This document shows, one piece after another, positions 1 through 6,672 of a stretch of 20,349 nucleotides of DNA. The stretch is taken from NCBI GenBank assembly GCA_964626275.1, contig CAZVCZ010000020.1, positions 1 to 20,349 of the forward strand, in the 5' to 3' direction. The DNA is from M55B157 sp964626275 (lineage in GTDB: Bacteria > Actinomycetota > Actinomycetes > S36-B12). Within the stretch, counting starts at the first letter, position 1, and each line of letters opens with the position of its first letter. Below the pieces are notes generated by a model. It saw only the letters and a program-made list of their open reading frames with translations, had not been told where the DNA came from and made no database searches. The position numbers were made by a program, and so were the translations under genes.

Positions 1-209
1 CGATCGCTGGCATTTGCCGGCAGCGGACTACTGCTCTGCCCTACTCCGTCCGCAGTCGAGTCCTGCGCGTCATCGGCGTCGTGGTGCACCCGTCGATGGT
101 TCCACAGCTGCACCCACTACCGTGCGAGTCTGAGAAATCAGGGACGCATGGCAATGCGGGAGAGCCGGGGCACACCTCACCGGCGCCCACCACAGCGAGG
201 AGGTCCGAC
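1..209. other. Region upstream of fabG, no supported gene
   Basis: No recognisable coding region or RNA is seen here. Short open frames run in from the left edge, but their translations are low-complexity and rich in Ala, Arg and Pro, and resemble no family I know. A TACCGT hexamer at 118-123 could be a -10 box for fabG, but no good -35 element sits 16-18 nt upstream, so it is not called. The tail of a gene lying outside the window cannot be excluded. Confidence 0.4.
197..204 (+). promoter_or_regulatory. Ribosome binding site deciding the fabG start
   Basis: GAGGAGGT ends 5 nt before the ATG at 210. This is a near-perfect Shine-Dalgarno match. It selects the ATG at 210 over the in-frame GTG at 81, which would add 43 low-complexity residues. 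Confidence 0.8.
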
Positions 210-935
210 ATGGCGGAGACCAGGGGAGAGGCACAGCGGCGGGCGCTAGTGACCGGAGGCAACCGCGGTATCGGATTCGCCATCGCGCGAACGCTGCAGG
301 GTGCAGGGCTCGACGTCATCGTCGGCTCGAGATCGGGCCAGGCCCCCGAGGGGCTCGTGGCGGTGGAACTCGACGTCTCATCGACCACTTCGGTGGACGC
401 GGCTTTCGCCCGGGTCGAGGCGGAACACGGTCCTGTTGACATCGTGGTGGCGAATGCGGGCATCACGCGGGACACCCTCCTTCTCCGGATGTCCGATGAC
501 GACATTGAGGAAGTGCTCCAGACCAATCTCGTCGGTGCAATCCGCTGCGCGCGTCGTGCAGCCAAGGGCATGGTGCGAGCGCGGCGTGGACGGATCATCA
601 TGATCTCCAGCGTGGTCTGGGCGCTTGGATCGGCCGGCCAGGTGAACTATGCGGCTGCGAAGGCAGGCATGATCGGGGCAGCACGATCGTTAGCGCGCGA
701 GCTCGGTTCGCGAGGGATCACCGTCAATGTAGTCGCGCCCGGATTCATCGAGACGGACATGACAGCTGATCTTGACGAGGAGCACAAGGAGGCGATTCTG
801 TCGGGTATTCCGACGGGTCGATACGGCGATCCGGCTGAAGTGGCCGCGACCGTCCGGTTCCTCGCCTCAGATGAAGCCGCCTACATCAACGGTGCCGTCA
901 TTCCCGTCGACGGCGGACTGGGAATGGGACACTGA
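210..935 (+). CDS. fabG: 3-oxoacyl-[acyl-carrier-protein] reductase (FabG/MabA)
   Basis: This NADPH-dependent cytosolic reductase converts 3-oxoacyl-ACP to 3-hydroxyacyl-ACP in fatty-acid elongation (FAS II). The 241-residue product is a complete short-chain dehydrogenase. It has the cofactor motif TGGNRGIG (residues 15-22), NAG at 82-84, the structural Asn106, catalytic Ser134, and the Tyr147-x3-Lys151 pair in NYAAAKAG. It ends in PVDGGLGMGH, nearly identical to the C-terminus of mycobacterial MabA, and normal family length is about 245. A strong ribosome site fixes the ATG at 210. The enoyl reductase gene inhA follows after 46 nt on the same strand, so the two were probably co-transcribed. 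This is the same pairing as fabG1-inhA in mycobacteria and fabG-fabI in other actinobacteria. Confidence 0.95.
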   Translation: MAETRGEAQRRALVTGGNRGIGFAIARTLQGAGLDVIVGSRSGQAPEGLVAVELDVSSTTSVDAAFARVEAEHGPVDIVVANAGITRDTLLLRMSDDDIEEVLQTNLVGAIRCARRAAKGMVRARRGRIIMISSVVWALGSAGQVNYAAAKAGMIGAARSLARELGSRGITVNVVAPGFIETDMTADLDEEHKEAILSGIPTGRYGDPAEVAATVRFLASDEAAYINGAVIPVDGGLGMGH

Positions 936-981
936 CATAGCGCGGTATTCAATGACCCACTCCAGGAGGGACGCCGGCGTG

Positions 982-1776
982 ATGTCGACTCACCAGGTAG
1001 ATACGACGACGGGGATGTTCACAGATCGCACGATCCTGGTGACGGGGGTGCTGACCCACCAGTCCATCGCATTCCACATCGCGCGACTGGCCCAGGAACA
1101 GGGTGCGACGGTCATCCTCACCTCCTTCGGTCGAGCGATGTCGCTCACTCGGCGCGCAGCCGGTCGCCTGCCCGCCGAAGCGGAGGTGATCGAACTCGAC
1201 GTCACAAGTAATCAGGATCTGGAGTCACTCGCCGAACGCCTGGCACCGCACACCGCCCAACTCGACGGGGTCGTCCACTCCATCGGATTTGCACCTGAGT
1301 CCGCCCTCGGGGGGAACTTCCTGAACACCGACTGGGCCGATGTTGCGACGGCGATGGAGGTCTCAGCTTTCTCGTTGAAGTCGCTGGCGATCGCCTGCCG
1401 TCCCTTGATGCCCACGGGCTCGGGAATCGTGGGGCTCGACTTCGATGCAACGAAGGCCTGGCCCACCTATGACTGGATGGGTGTCTCGAAGGCAGCCCTC
1501 GAAGCGACCGCGCGGTACCTGGCCCGAGACCTTGGCCGCGACGGCATCCGAGTCAATCTCGTCGCAGCCGGTCCCATTCGGACAATGGCCGCCAAGAGCA
1601 TTCCCGGATTCGAGGAGTTCGAAAATGTGTGGGGAGATCGAGCGCCGCTGGGATGGGACGTGGAGGATCCTGAACCAGCCGCTCGTGCTTCTCTGGCACT
1701 CCTGTCGCCCTGGTTCCCCGCCACGTCCGGAGAGATCATCCACGTCGATGGCGGCTTCCACTCCCAGGGCGTGTGA
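982..1776 (+). CDS. inhA: Enoyl-[acyl-carrier-protein] reductase (NADH), InhA/FabI type
   Basis: It catalyses the last reduction of the FAS II elongation cycle, trans-2-enoyl-ACP to acyl-ACP, using NADH. The 264-residue product (InhA is 269) has the FabI-type nucleotide motif TGVLTHQSIAFHIA (21-34), LDGVVHSIGF (94-103) with Ser100 where InhA has Ser94, and the catalytic Tyr163-x6-Lys170 in YDWMGVSK. It also has VAAGPIRT and the C-terminal VDGG. The AGGAGGG at 964-970 serves either this ATG (11 nt) or the in-frame GTG at 979 (8 nt). An internal ATG at 1015 would align even better with the InhA N-terminus but lacks a good ribosome site. The gene follows fabG. The enzyme is the target class of isoniazid and triclosan; the sequence says nothing about sensitivity. 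Confidence 0.93.
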   Translation: MSTHQVDTTTGMFTDRTILVTGVLTHQSIAFHIARLAQEQGATVILTSFGRAMSLTRRAAGRLPAEAEVIELDVTSNQDLESLAERLAPHTAQLDGVVHSIGFAPESALGGNFLNTDWADVATAMEVSAFSLKSLAIACRPLMPTGSGIVGLDFDATKAWPTYDWMGVSKAALEATARYLARDLGRDGIRVNLVAAGPIRTMAAKSIPGFEEFENVWGDRAPLGWDVEDPEPAARASLALLSPWFPATSGEIIHVDGGFHSQGV

Positions 1777-2291
1777 CTGACCTGATGAGCCGTCACCTCA
1801 TCCTCCAGCGACATGCCAAGTCCGACTGGCCGGTGGGGGTGGCGGATCTGGAACGACCACTGTCGACGCGCGGAGTTCGGGATGCGCCGGCCGCGGCTCG
1901 TTGGGTCGAGGCCAACTGTCCACCCGTCGATGTCATCTTCGTGTCGCCCGCTCGACGGACACGACAGACGTACGACCTCATCATCGCGGAGTGGGGACGG
2001 CAGGCGACGACCATTGTGGATCAGCGTGTCTATGAGGCCAGCGTCACCGATCTCATCGACGTGGTGCACGACATTTCCGATGACATCGGCACCGCGATGA
2101 TCATCGGTCACAATCCCGGTCTGGAACTGCTAGCCGCGCAGTGGCCACAGACGGCCGATCGGTCGGCGAGCGATCGACTAGACACCAAATTCCCCACATC
2201 AGCTGTCGCCATGATCTCGATGAGCGGTTCGTGGGCAGACCCACGGGCACGACACCTCGAGCAGGTCGTGGTGCCCCGCGGCGCCATCTAG
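1773..2291 (+). CDS. SixA-like histidine phosphatase family protein
   Basis: This is a small (172 aa) cytosolic member of the histidine phosphatase superfamily. Residues 13-14 of the RHAKS motif hold the catalytic Arg-His pair, RTRQTYDLI (62-70) matches the second conserved block, and GHNPGLELL (112-120) carries the second catalytic His113. The GHNPGL motif is typical of the SixA subgroup, which removes phosphate from phosphohistidine in E. coli. The true substrate here is unknown. The GTG start at 1773 overlaps the inhA stop by 4 nt, which suggests translational coupling. An ATG at 1785 (four codons later) is the alternative, and neither has a strong ribosome site. Its position in the fatty-acid operon is noteworthy. 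Its stop codon overlaps that of convergent serB. Confidence 0.85.
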   Translation: MTDLMSRHLILQRHAKSDWPVGVADLERPLSTRGVRDAPAAARWVEANCPPVDVIFVSPARRTRQTYDLIIAEWGRQATTIVDQRVYEASVTDLIDVVHDISDDIGTAMIIGHNPGLELLAAQWPQTADRSASDRLDTKFPTSAVAMISMSGSWADPRARHLEQVVVPRGAI

Positions 2292-2299
2292 CTCGGGGC
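2273..2299. terminator. Possible bidirectional hairpin over two convergent stop codons
   Basis: GCCCCG (2273-2278) is complementary to CGGGGC (2294-2299), giving a 6-bp GC stem around a 15-nt loop that contains the shared CTAG of both stop codons. No T-run follows on either strand. A Rho-independent role is therefore uncertain, and it may be chance in GC-rich DNA. Confidence 0.25.
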
Positions 2300-3514
2300 G
2301 GCATCGATTCCGGGACGACGCACCTCGACCCCATTCGCGCGATCGGCCTGCTCGACCTCAGCCCGGGTGACGCCGAGGAGGAAGAGGATGGAGTCTAGGA
2401 AGGGTCGCGTCACGGAAGTATGCGCTGCAGCCCTCACCGCCGGCTTGGCGTTGAAGGCAACCCCGAGACCAGCGGCAGACAGCATGTCGAGGTCATTGGC
2501 ACCGTCGCCGACGGCGATCACCTGGGGTAGCGGCACATTGAATTCCTGTGCGAACTCCTCGAGAGCTGCCCTCTTCGCGTGCCGATCCACGATGTCTCCG
2601 ACTACCCGACCCGTGAGACGGCCAGCCTCGATCTCCAGCACATTCGCCCGAACGCGATCCACTCCGAGTTCCTCGGCGAGGGGATCGATGACCTGATGGA
2701 AGCCGCCGGACACAAGGCAGACATGGAAGCCAAGTGACTTCAACGTTCTGATGAGCGTCCGCGCTCCAGGAGTGAGATGAAGTGACTCCTGGACGGTACG
2801 GATGACACTCGCGTCGAGTCCCTTCAGCGTCGCCACACGCTCGGTGAGCGATGCGGCGAAGTCCATCTCCCCACGCATGGCTGCTTCGGTGATCGCAGCG
2901 ACCTCGGCGCCCATCCCCGCGTGGCCTGCGAGAAGATCGATGACCTCATCGGTGATGAGAGTCGAGTCGACGTCCATGACAATCAGTCGCTGGCCGCGTC
3001 GGGTGAGGCCGGCTTCCTGTACCGCGATGTCGACACCGAGTTCCGTGGCGAGGGGGCCGAGCAGTAGTCGGAGCGGCTCGACCTCAGCGCCGGAACCCTC
3101 GAAGACCACGGCGGTAACCGGGTAGTCGGCAATGCGACGAATCCGATCGATATTGCCGCCCTGGGAACTGATGGTCTCGGCGATGCGCGCGACGGCGCTC
3201 GGTCGAAGCGGGGATCCCATCACGGTGATGTGCACCCTCGGTCCTGCATCCGACACGGACTCTGCGGAGCCGACGATCGTCTCGGCCTCCATGCCGAGAT
3301 CGCTGGCGACCGCATGAACGGTCGCTCGGACATCGCCTCGGGTGTCGGCATCGACACCGAGTAGGACCGCAAGCACCAGGCGACCGTGGACGATGATCTG
3401 CTCCATATCGAGCACCGTGACCCGATGCTGGCACAGGGCGGTAAACAAGGTTGCCGTCACACCGGGGCGATCACGTCCGGTCAGGATTACCAGGACGGTT
3501 CCGGTGTCGCTCAC
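2288..3514 (-). CDS. serB: Phosphoserine phosphatase with two ACT domains
   Basis: It hydrolyses O-phosphoserine to serine, the last step of serine biosynthesis. The 408-residue product matches the architecture of mycobacterial SerB2 (about 410 aa): two N-terminal ACT-like domains (about 5-80 and 93-165), then a HAD phosphatase domain. The HAD motifs are complete: DVDST with nucleophile Asp181 and Asp183, Ser269 in LVSGG, Lys314, and GDGANDLDML with Asp337 and Asp341. ACT domains in this family bind amino acids and give feedback control. The start is GTG, preceded by GAGGA and by a TAGGCT hexamer 8 nt upstream, so the gene may have its own promoter. It lies 27 nt after the hypothetical gene on the same strand. 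The product also links to the glycine cleavage genes downstream, since serine is converted to glycine. Confidence 0.95.
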   Translation of the reverse strand: MSDTGTVLVILTGRDRPGVTATLFTALCQHRVTVLDMEQIIVHGRLVLAVLLGVDADTRGDVRATVHAVASDLGMEAETIVGSAESVSDAGPRVHITVMGSPLRPSAVARIAETISSQGGNIDRIRRIADYPVTAVVFEGSGAEVEPLRLLLGPLATELGVDIAVQEAGLTRRGQRLIVMDVDSTLITDEVIDLLAGHAGMGAEVAAITEAAMRGEMDFAASLTERVATLKGLDASVIRTVQESLHLTPGARTLIRTLKSLGFHVCLVSGGFHQVIDPLAEELGVDRVRANVLEIEAGRLTGRVVGDIVDRHAKRAALEEFAQEFNVPLPQVIAVGDGANDLDMLSAAGLGVAFNAKPAVRAAAHTSVTRPFLDSILFLLGVTRAEVEQADRANGVEVRRPGIDAAPS

Positions 3515-3522
3515 AAGTCCTC

Positions 3523-3528
3523 AGCCTA
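3523..3528 (-). promoter_or_regulatory. Candidate -10 box for serB
   Basis: On the minus strand TAGGCT lies 8 nt before the serB GTG, in the 27-nt gap after the hypothetical gene. The hexamer and near-start position resemble the leaderless promoters elsewhere in this window, though the spacing is 2 nt longer and a GAGGA ribosome site is also present. No -35 element was identified. Confidence 0.4.
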
Positions 3529-3541
3529 GTGGTCGCGTCGC

Positions 3542-4438
3542 TCAGTCACGATGCCACGACGGCGATGACACGGCGACCTCGATGGCTCGGCGGCTCCAAC
3601 GATCCAGGTCATCGAGCACCGCTCGCCGTTCGCGATCGTCGGACAGTGTCACGATGGGCGCATCATCCATCGCGGCGATGTCTCGCATCCACGCCAGGTT
3701 CACTCCTCGGGCCATCAGAGATCGTCGCCGGGGGTCCATCGACCGTGGCCACCATCCTTCCCGCCATGACTCGGTGCCGGCGTCCCAGGCGTCACGGGCC
3801 TGCTGTCCGAGGCCGGACAGACCAAGGTCGGCCAGCCGTTCCTCTGATTCCAGGATCGCGCGGCGAAGTACGCGATCGGCCTCCGCTGGATCCGCACCAT
3901 CACCGGGCAACGCCGTTCCAAAGGCGGTAGTCGGCTGTGACCCCACCCCCCACATCAGCAAACCCTCATGGAGGCGTTGGGGAATCATGATCACGTCATC
4001 CCGGTCGCCCGAGGAGTTCACACGCAGGGCCACGGTGGAGTCAAGCGCGCCCTCGAGCAGATGAGGTGATGAAGACAAGCCGCGGGGATCCCCTGCACGG
4101 GGGAGGAGGAGACCCACGTGCACTGCTGATTCGTGAGAATGGATGCCGAGAAGATCCATGAGCGATGGCATATCCAGGTCAGCACCCTGGTTGTCGAGGT
4201 GTCCCACTCGATCGGCGATGGTCTGATCGATCTCGCCAAGCACGCTCACCCGATGCTCTTGCACATCGGTGAGCCAGGTCGTCGGCATGGACCCGCTGTT
4301 CGATCCACGGTCCTGGATCCACGCTGCCACGCGGGACGCCCATAGGCGCAACTGCCAGGTGCGCGACAGGTCCGACAGGCGCGCGTCAGGTGCCGACCCG
4401 ACCGGGTAGCCTGCAGGCGAACCAGGGCTGCGATCCAC
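3542..4438 (-). CDS. Conserved hypothetical actinobacterial protein
   Basis: I do not recognise a catalytic domain. The 298-residue product is soluble-looking, with no membrane segment or signal peptide. It is rich in acidic residues, Arg and Trp, has predicted helical stretches, and has short blocks such as SLMDLLGIHSHESAVHVGLL and ARGVNLAWMRDIAAMDD. The GTG at 4438 is chosen because a TACGGT -10 box lies exactly 6 nt upstream with TTGCGA 16 nt before that. A longer reading from 4504 would overlap the divergent ABC gene and contain the promoter. Position is informative: M. tuberculosis Rv1486c, also a hypothetical of similar size on the opposite strand, sits between the fabG1-inhA block and the NfeD/SPFH pair. 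Orthology is inferred from position only. It probably shares a transcript with serB downstream. Confidence 0.75.
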   Translation of the reverse strand: MDRSPGSPAGYPVGSAPDARLSDLSRTWQLRLWASRVAAWIQDRGSNSGSMPTTWLTDVQEHRVSVLGEIDQTIADRVGHLDNQGADLDMPSLMDLLGIHSHESAVHVGLLLPRAGDPRGLSSSPHLLEGALDSTVALRVNSSGDRDDVIMIPQRLHEGLLMWGVGSQPTTAFGTALPGDGADPAEADRVLRRAILESEERLADLGLSGLGQQARDAWDAGTESWREGWWPRSMDPRRRSLMARGVNLAWMRDIAAMDDAPIVTLSDDRERRAVLDDLDRWSRRAIEVAVSSPSWHRD

Positions 4439-4444
4439 GACAGG

Positions 4445-4472
4445 ACCGTAACCTGCGGTGCTCTCTTCGCAA
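4445..4472 (-). promoter_or_regulatory. Leaderless-type promoter for the minus-strand hypothetical gene
   Basis: Read on the minus strand: TTGCGA (4472-4467), a 16-nt spacer, TACGGT (4450-4445), then 6 nt to the GTG at 4438. Transcription would begin at or next to the start codon. The -10 box overlaps a TAACCT hexamer on the plus strand (4449-4454). Confidence 0.55.
4449..4454 (+). promoter_or_regulatory. Candidate -10 box for the ABC ATPase gene
   Basis: TAACCT would place the RNA start near 4461, giving a leader of about 26 nt that carries AAAGGG (4475-4480), 6 nt before the GTG at 4487. No convincing -35 is seen. A TAGCCT at 4407-4412 is an alternative -10 box. Confidence 0.35.
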
Positions 4473-4486
4473 CGAAAGGGATAGGC

Positions 4487-5287
4487 GTGGTCGAGGTCAT
4501 CCACATGTCTGGAGTGACCGTGCGACGGGGTCGCGCGCTGCTTCTCGACTCAGTCGACTGGGTGGTCGAGGAAGGACAGCGCTGGGTTGTCCTGGGTCCG
4601 AATGGGGCGGGGAAGTCAACCCTCGTGCAGGTGGCGGCCACGCAGATGCATCCGACCCAGGGCGTGGTTGTCGTCCTCGAGGAGTATCTCGGGCTGACCG
4701 ATGTGTTCGACCTTCGTCCGCGCATCGGGCTGGTCGGTGCGGGTCTCGCTGCGGCCATCCCGCGACGCGAATCCGTTCGTGACGCCGTCGTCACCGCGTC
4801 GTGGGGCGTGACCGGAAGGTGGCGCGAGGAATACGACCAGGCGGACTGGGATCGTGCTGATGCGCTGCTGGAGCAATGGGGGATGGCCCACCTTGCGAAC
4901 CGAACCTTCGGGACTCTGTCTGAGGGCGAGCGGAAGAGGACACAGATCGCCCGGGCACTGATGTCGGATCCAGAGCTGCTGCTTCTGGACGAGCCCACCG
5001 CGGGACTTGACCTCGGTGGCCGGGAGGATCTCCTCTCACGTCTCGCGGCGATGGCACAGGATTCTGGCGCACCGACGGTCGTGATGGTGACGCACCACGT
5101 GGAGGAGATTCCCTCGGGAACCACACATGCGCTGCTGTTGAGGGATGGAGGCAGCATCGCCGCAGGCCCGGTTGCGCAGGTCCTCACCGATGAGATTCTG
5201 ACGAACACCTACGGGATCGGAATCCATATTGAGTCGAGGGCGGACCGGTGGACCGCACGGGCAGCGGATCACGCATATCGAGGTTAG
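4487..5287 (+). CDS. ABC-type ATPase without a membrane partner
   Basis: A 266-residue ATP-binding cassette protein with all motifs: Walker A GPNGAGKST (37-45), signature LSEGE (144-148), Walker B LLLLDEP (164-170) and switch His203 in VTHH. It has no membrane segment, and no permease or binding protein is encoded nearby, so its substrate and even a transport role are open. It resembles the single-cassette, ModF/YlmA-like group and M. tuberculosis Rv3041c, which also neighbours serB2. The GTG start follows AAAGGG at 6 nt and gives a normal-length N-terminus. Its stop codon TAG is the first half of the -10 box of the next gene. Divergent from the hypothetical/serB unit. Confidence 0.88.
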   Translation: MVEVIHMSGVTVRRGRALLLDSVDWVVEEGQRWVVLGPNGAGKSTLVQVAATQMHPTQGVVVVLEEYLGLTDVFDLRPRIGLVGAGLAAAIPRRESVRDAVVTASWGVTGRWREEYDQADWDRADALLEQWGMAHLANRTFGTLSEGERKRTQIARALMSDPELLLLDEPTAGLDLGGREDLLSRLAAMAQDSGAPTVVMVTHHVEEIPSGTTHALLLRDGGSIAAGPVAQVLTDEILTNTYGIGIHIESRADRWTARAADHAYRG

Positions 5288-5290
5288 CCT
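5285..5290 (+). promoter_or_regulatory. Leaderless-type -10 box for the NfeD gene
   Basis: TAGCCT lies exactly 6 nt before the GTG at 5297 and includes the stop codon of the ABC gene. The intervening GGAGGG touches the start codon and is too close to act as a normal ribosome site, which favours leaderless initiation. No -35 match is seen at 16-18 nt. Confidence 0.55.
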
Positions 5291-5296
5291 GGAGGG

Positions 5297-5725
5297 GTGG
5301 ATCCCTGGATCTGGTGGGCGATTGCCGCGGCCGGCCTGCTGGTCGCGGAGGTCGTGACGGGTGGGGCGCTCATTTTCGCGATGTTCGCTGCGGGGGCGGT
5401 GATCGCAGCGGTTGTCTCGGGTGTGTCCGGGTCCCTGGAATGGTCTGTGGCGGCCTTCGCCGTGGGCTCCCTCCTCGGACTGGTGGGTGTCCGACCGATC
5501 GCACGGCGTCACATGCGGCCAGCGTTGACGATGAGATCGGGAACAGCGGCCCTGGTGGGCACCGCGGCCGTCGTCCTCGAACCCGTGGATGGGCGAGATG
5601 GGCGCATCAAGTTGGCCGGGGAGATCTGGTCGGCTCGGGCTTTCGACGGTGATAGCCAGTTCGAGCCGGGTCAGACCGTCTACGTGCTGGAGATCGAGGG
5701 AGCCACCGCACTCGTGGCCGAATAG
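5297..5725 (+). CDS. NfeD-like membrane protein
   Basis: A short (142 aa) NfeD-family protein. Residues about 4-27 and 28-68 are hydrophobic and form two to three membrane helices. The soluble C-terminal part (about 80-142) fits the NfeD OB-fold domain, with the typical LVGTAAVVLEP start and a basic/Gly-rich GRIKLAGEIWSARA strand pair. NfeD proteins are almost always encoded next to SPFH proteins and are thought to act with them in membrane microdomains. Here an SPFH gene follows after 68 nt, just as Rv1487 precedes Rv1488 in M. tuberculosis. It lacks the ClpP-like protease domain of long NfeD proteins. The GTG start is supported by the -10 box 6 nt upstream. Confidence 0.88.
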   Translation: MDPWIWWAIAAAGLLVAEVVTGGALIFAMFAAGAVIAAVVSGVSGSLEWSVAAFAVGSLLGLVGVRPIARRHMRPALTMRSGTAALVGTAAVVLEPVDGRDGRIKLAGEIWSARAFDGDSQFEPGQTVYVLEIEGATALVAE

Positions 5726-5740
5726 GCACAGCGAACTGGA

Positions 5741-5782
5741 CAGGACTCGCAGGGCAGGACTAGTAGGGCAGGACTAGCAGGG
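5741..5782 (+). repeat. Three tandem 14-bp repeats between the NfeD and SPFH genes
   Basis: Three back-to-back copies of CAGGACTNGNAGGG (5741-5754, 5755-5768, 5769-5782) differ at only two positions. A decayed fourth copy (AAGGACAGG) runs into the SPFH ribosome site. Each unit carries two AGG triplets resembling Shine-Dalgarno cores. The array fills most of the 68-nt gap. Function is unknown. Confidence 0.85.
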
Positions 5783-5793
5783 AAGGACAGGCC

Positions 5794-6672
5794 ATGGAAC
5801 TCCTCATTCTCCTGATCGTGATCGGGATCCTCGTCATCGTGGTGATCTCGGCATCGGTCAAGATCGTGCCGCAGGCGCACGCGAGCATCGTCGAGCGGTT
5901 GGGTCGCTATCAGCGCACGCTCAACGCGGGAGTGGCCATCATCATCCCGTTCGTCGATCGTTTGAAGCCGCGCATCGATCTACGTGAGCAGGTCATCTCC
6001 TTCCCGCCGCAACCAGTCATCACCGAGGACAATCTTGTGGTGGGGATCGACTCCGTCATCTACTTTCAGGTGACCGATCCGAAGTCGGCGACCTACGAGA
6101 TCGCCAACTACCTTCTCGCGATCGAGCAGTTGACCGTCACCACCCTGCGCAATGTCATCGGTTCGATGGATCTGGAGAAGACACTCACGTCCCGGGACAG
6201 CATCAATGCCGCCTTGCGCGGAGTTCTGGATGAGGCAACCGGCAAGTGGGGAATCCGGGTCAACCGGGTGGAGTTGAAGGCGATCGATCCCCCCGACAGC
6301 GTTCAGCAGTCCATGGAGAAGCAGATGCGCGCGGAGCGGGACAAGCGCGCGGCGATCCTCACCGCCGAAGGTGAGAAGCAGTCGGCGATCCTCACTGCCG
6401 AGGGAGAGAAGACGGCCGCCATCCTGAGGGCGGAGGGACAGGCGCGTGCCGCGGTTCTGACCGCGGAGGGTGAATCGGAGGCCATCCAGAAAGTGGTCGA
6501 TGCCATTCGACGTGCGGAGCCGGATTCCGCAGTCCTCGCCTATCAGTACATCCAGGCGCTGCCCGAGATCGCATCCGGGGACGCCAACAAGGTGTGGCTG
6601 CTGCCGAGTGAACTCAGTGGTCCGATGGAACACCTCGCCAAGGCGTTGAAGCCCAACACTCACGGTGCCTGA
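5794..6672 (+). CDS. SPFH/band 7 membrane-scaffold protein (stomatin/QmcA type)
   Basis: A 292-residue SPFH protein expected to sit on the inner face of the membrane and oligomerise in microdomains with NfeD. An N-terminal hydrophobic segment (about 2-22) anchors it. The SPFH domain spans about 23-185, with recognisable blocks such as ERLGRYQRTLNAG and IDLREQVISFPPQPVITEDN. It is followed by four consecutive 11-residue repeats (186-196, 197-207, 208-218, 219-229) of form AAILTAEGEKx, a hendecad coiled coil, and a conserved C-terminal QYIQALPEIA block. The ATG start is preceded by GGAAGGA about 6 nt away. It is comparable to M. tuberculosis Rv1488 but shorter than that protein as I recall it. 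The photolyase gene overlaps its 3' end by 8 nt. Confidence 0.93.
   Translation: MELLILLIVIGILVIVVISASVKIVPQAHASIVERLGRYQRTLNAGVAIIIPFVDRLKPRIDLREQVISFPPQPVITEDNLVVGIDSVIYFQVTDPKSATYEIANYLLAIEQLTVTTLRNVIGSMDLEKTLTSRDSINAALRGVLDEATGKWGIRVNRVELKAIDPPDSVQQSMEKQMRAERDKRAAILTAEGEKQSAILTAEGEKTAAILRAEGQARAAVLTAEGESEAIQKVVDAIRRAEPDSAVLAYQYIQALPEIASGDANKVWLLPSELSGPMEHLAKALKPNTHGA

Noticed and set aside
210..1776. Evidence for mycolic-acid synthesis from the MabA/InhA pair
   Set aside because: The pair is shared by many actinobacteria that lack mycolic acids, and no mycolate-specific gene occurs in the window.
3342..4064. 240-codon plus-strand open frame over serB and the hypothetical gene
   Set aside because: Antisense to the start of serB and to the hypothetical gene. 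It is a Ser/Arg-rich shadow translation.
4246..5208. 320-codon minus-strand open frame over the ABC ATPase
   Set aside because: The plus-strand frame has complete ATPase motifs. The minus translation is Ser/Arg/Thr-rich without known motifs.
5741..5782. CRISPR-like repeats
   Set aside because: The units are 14 bp and contiguous, with no spacers and no cas genes. They are simple tandem repeats.
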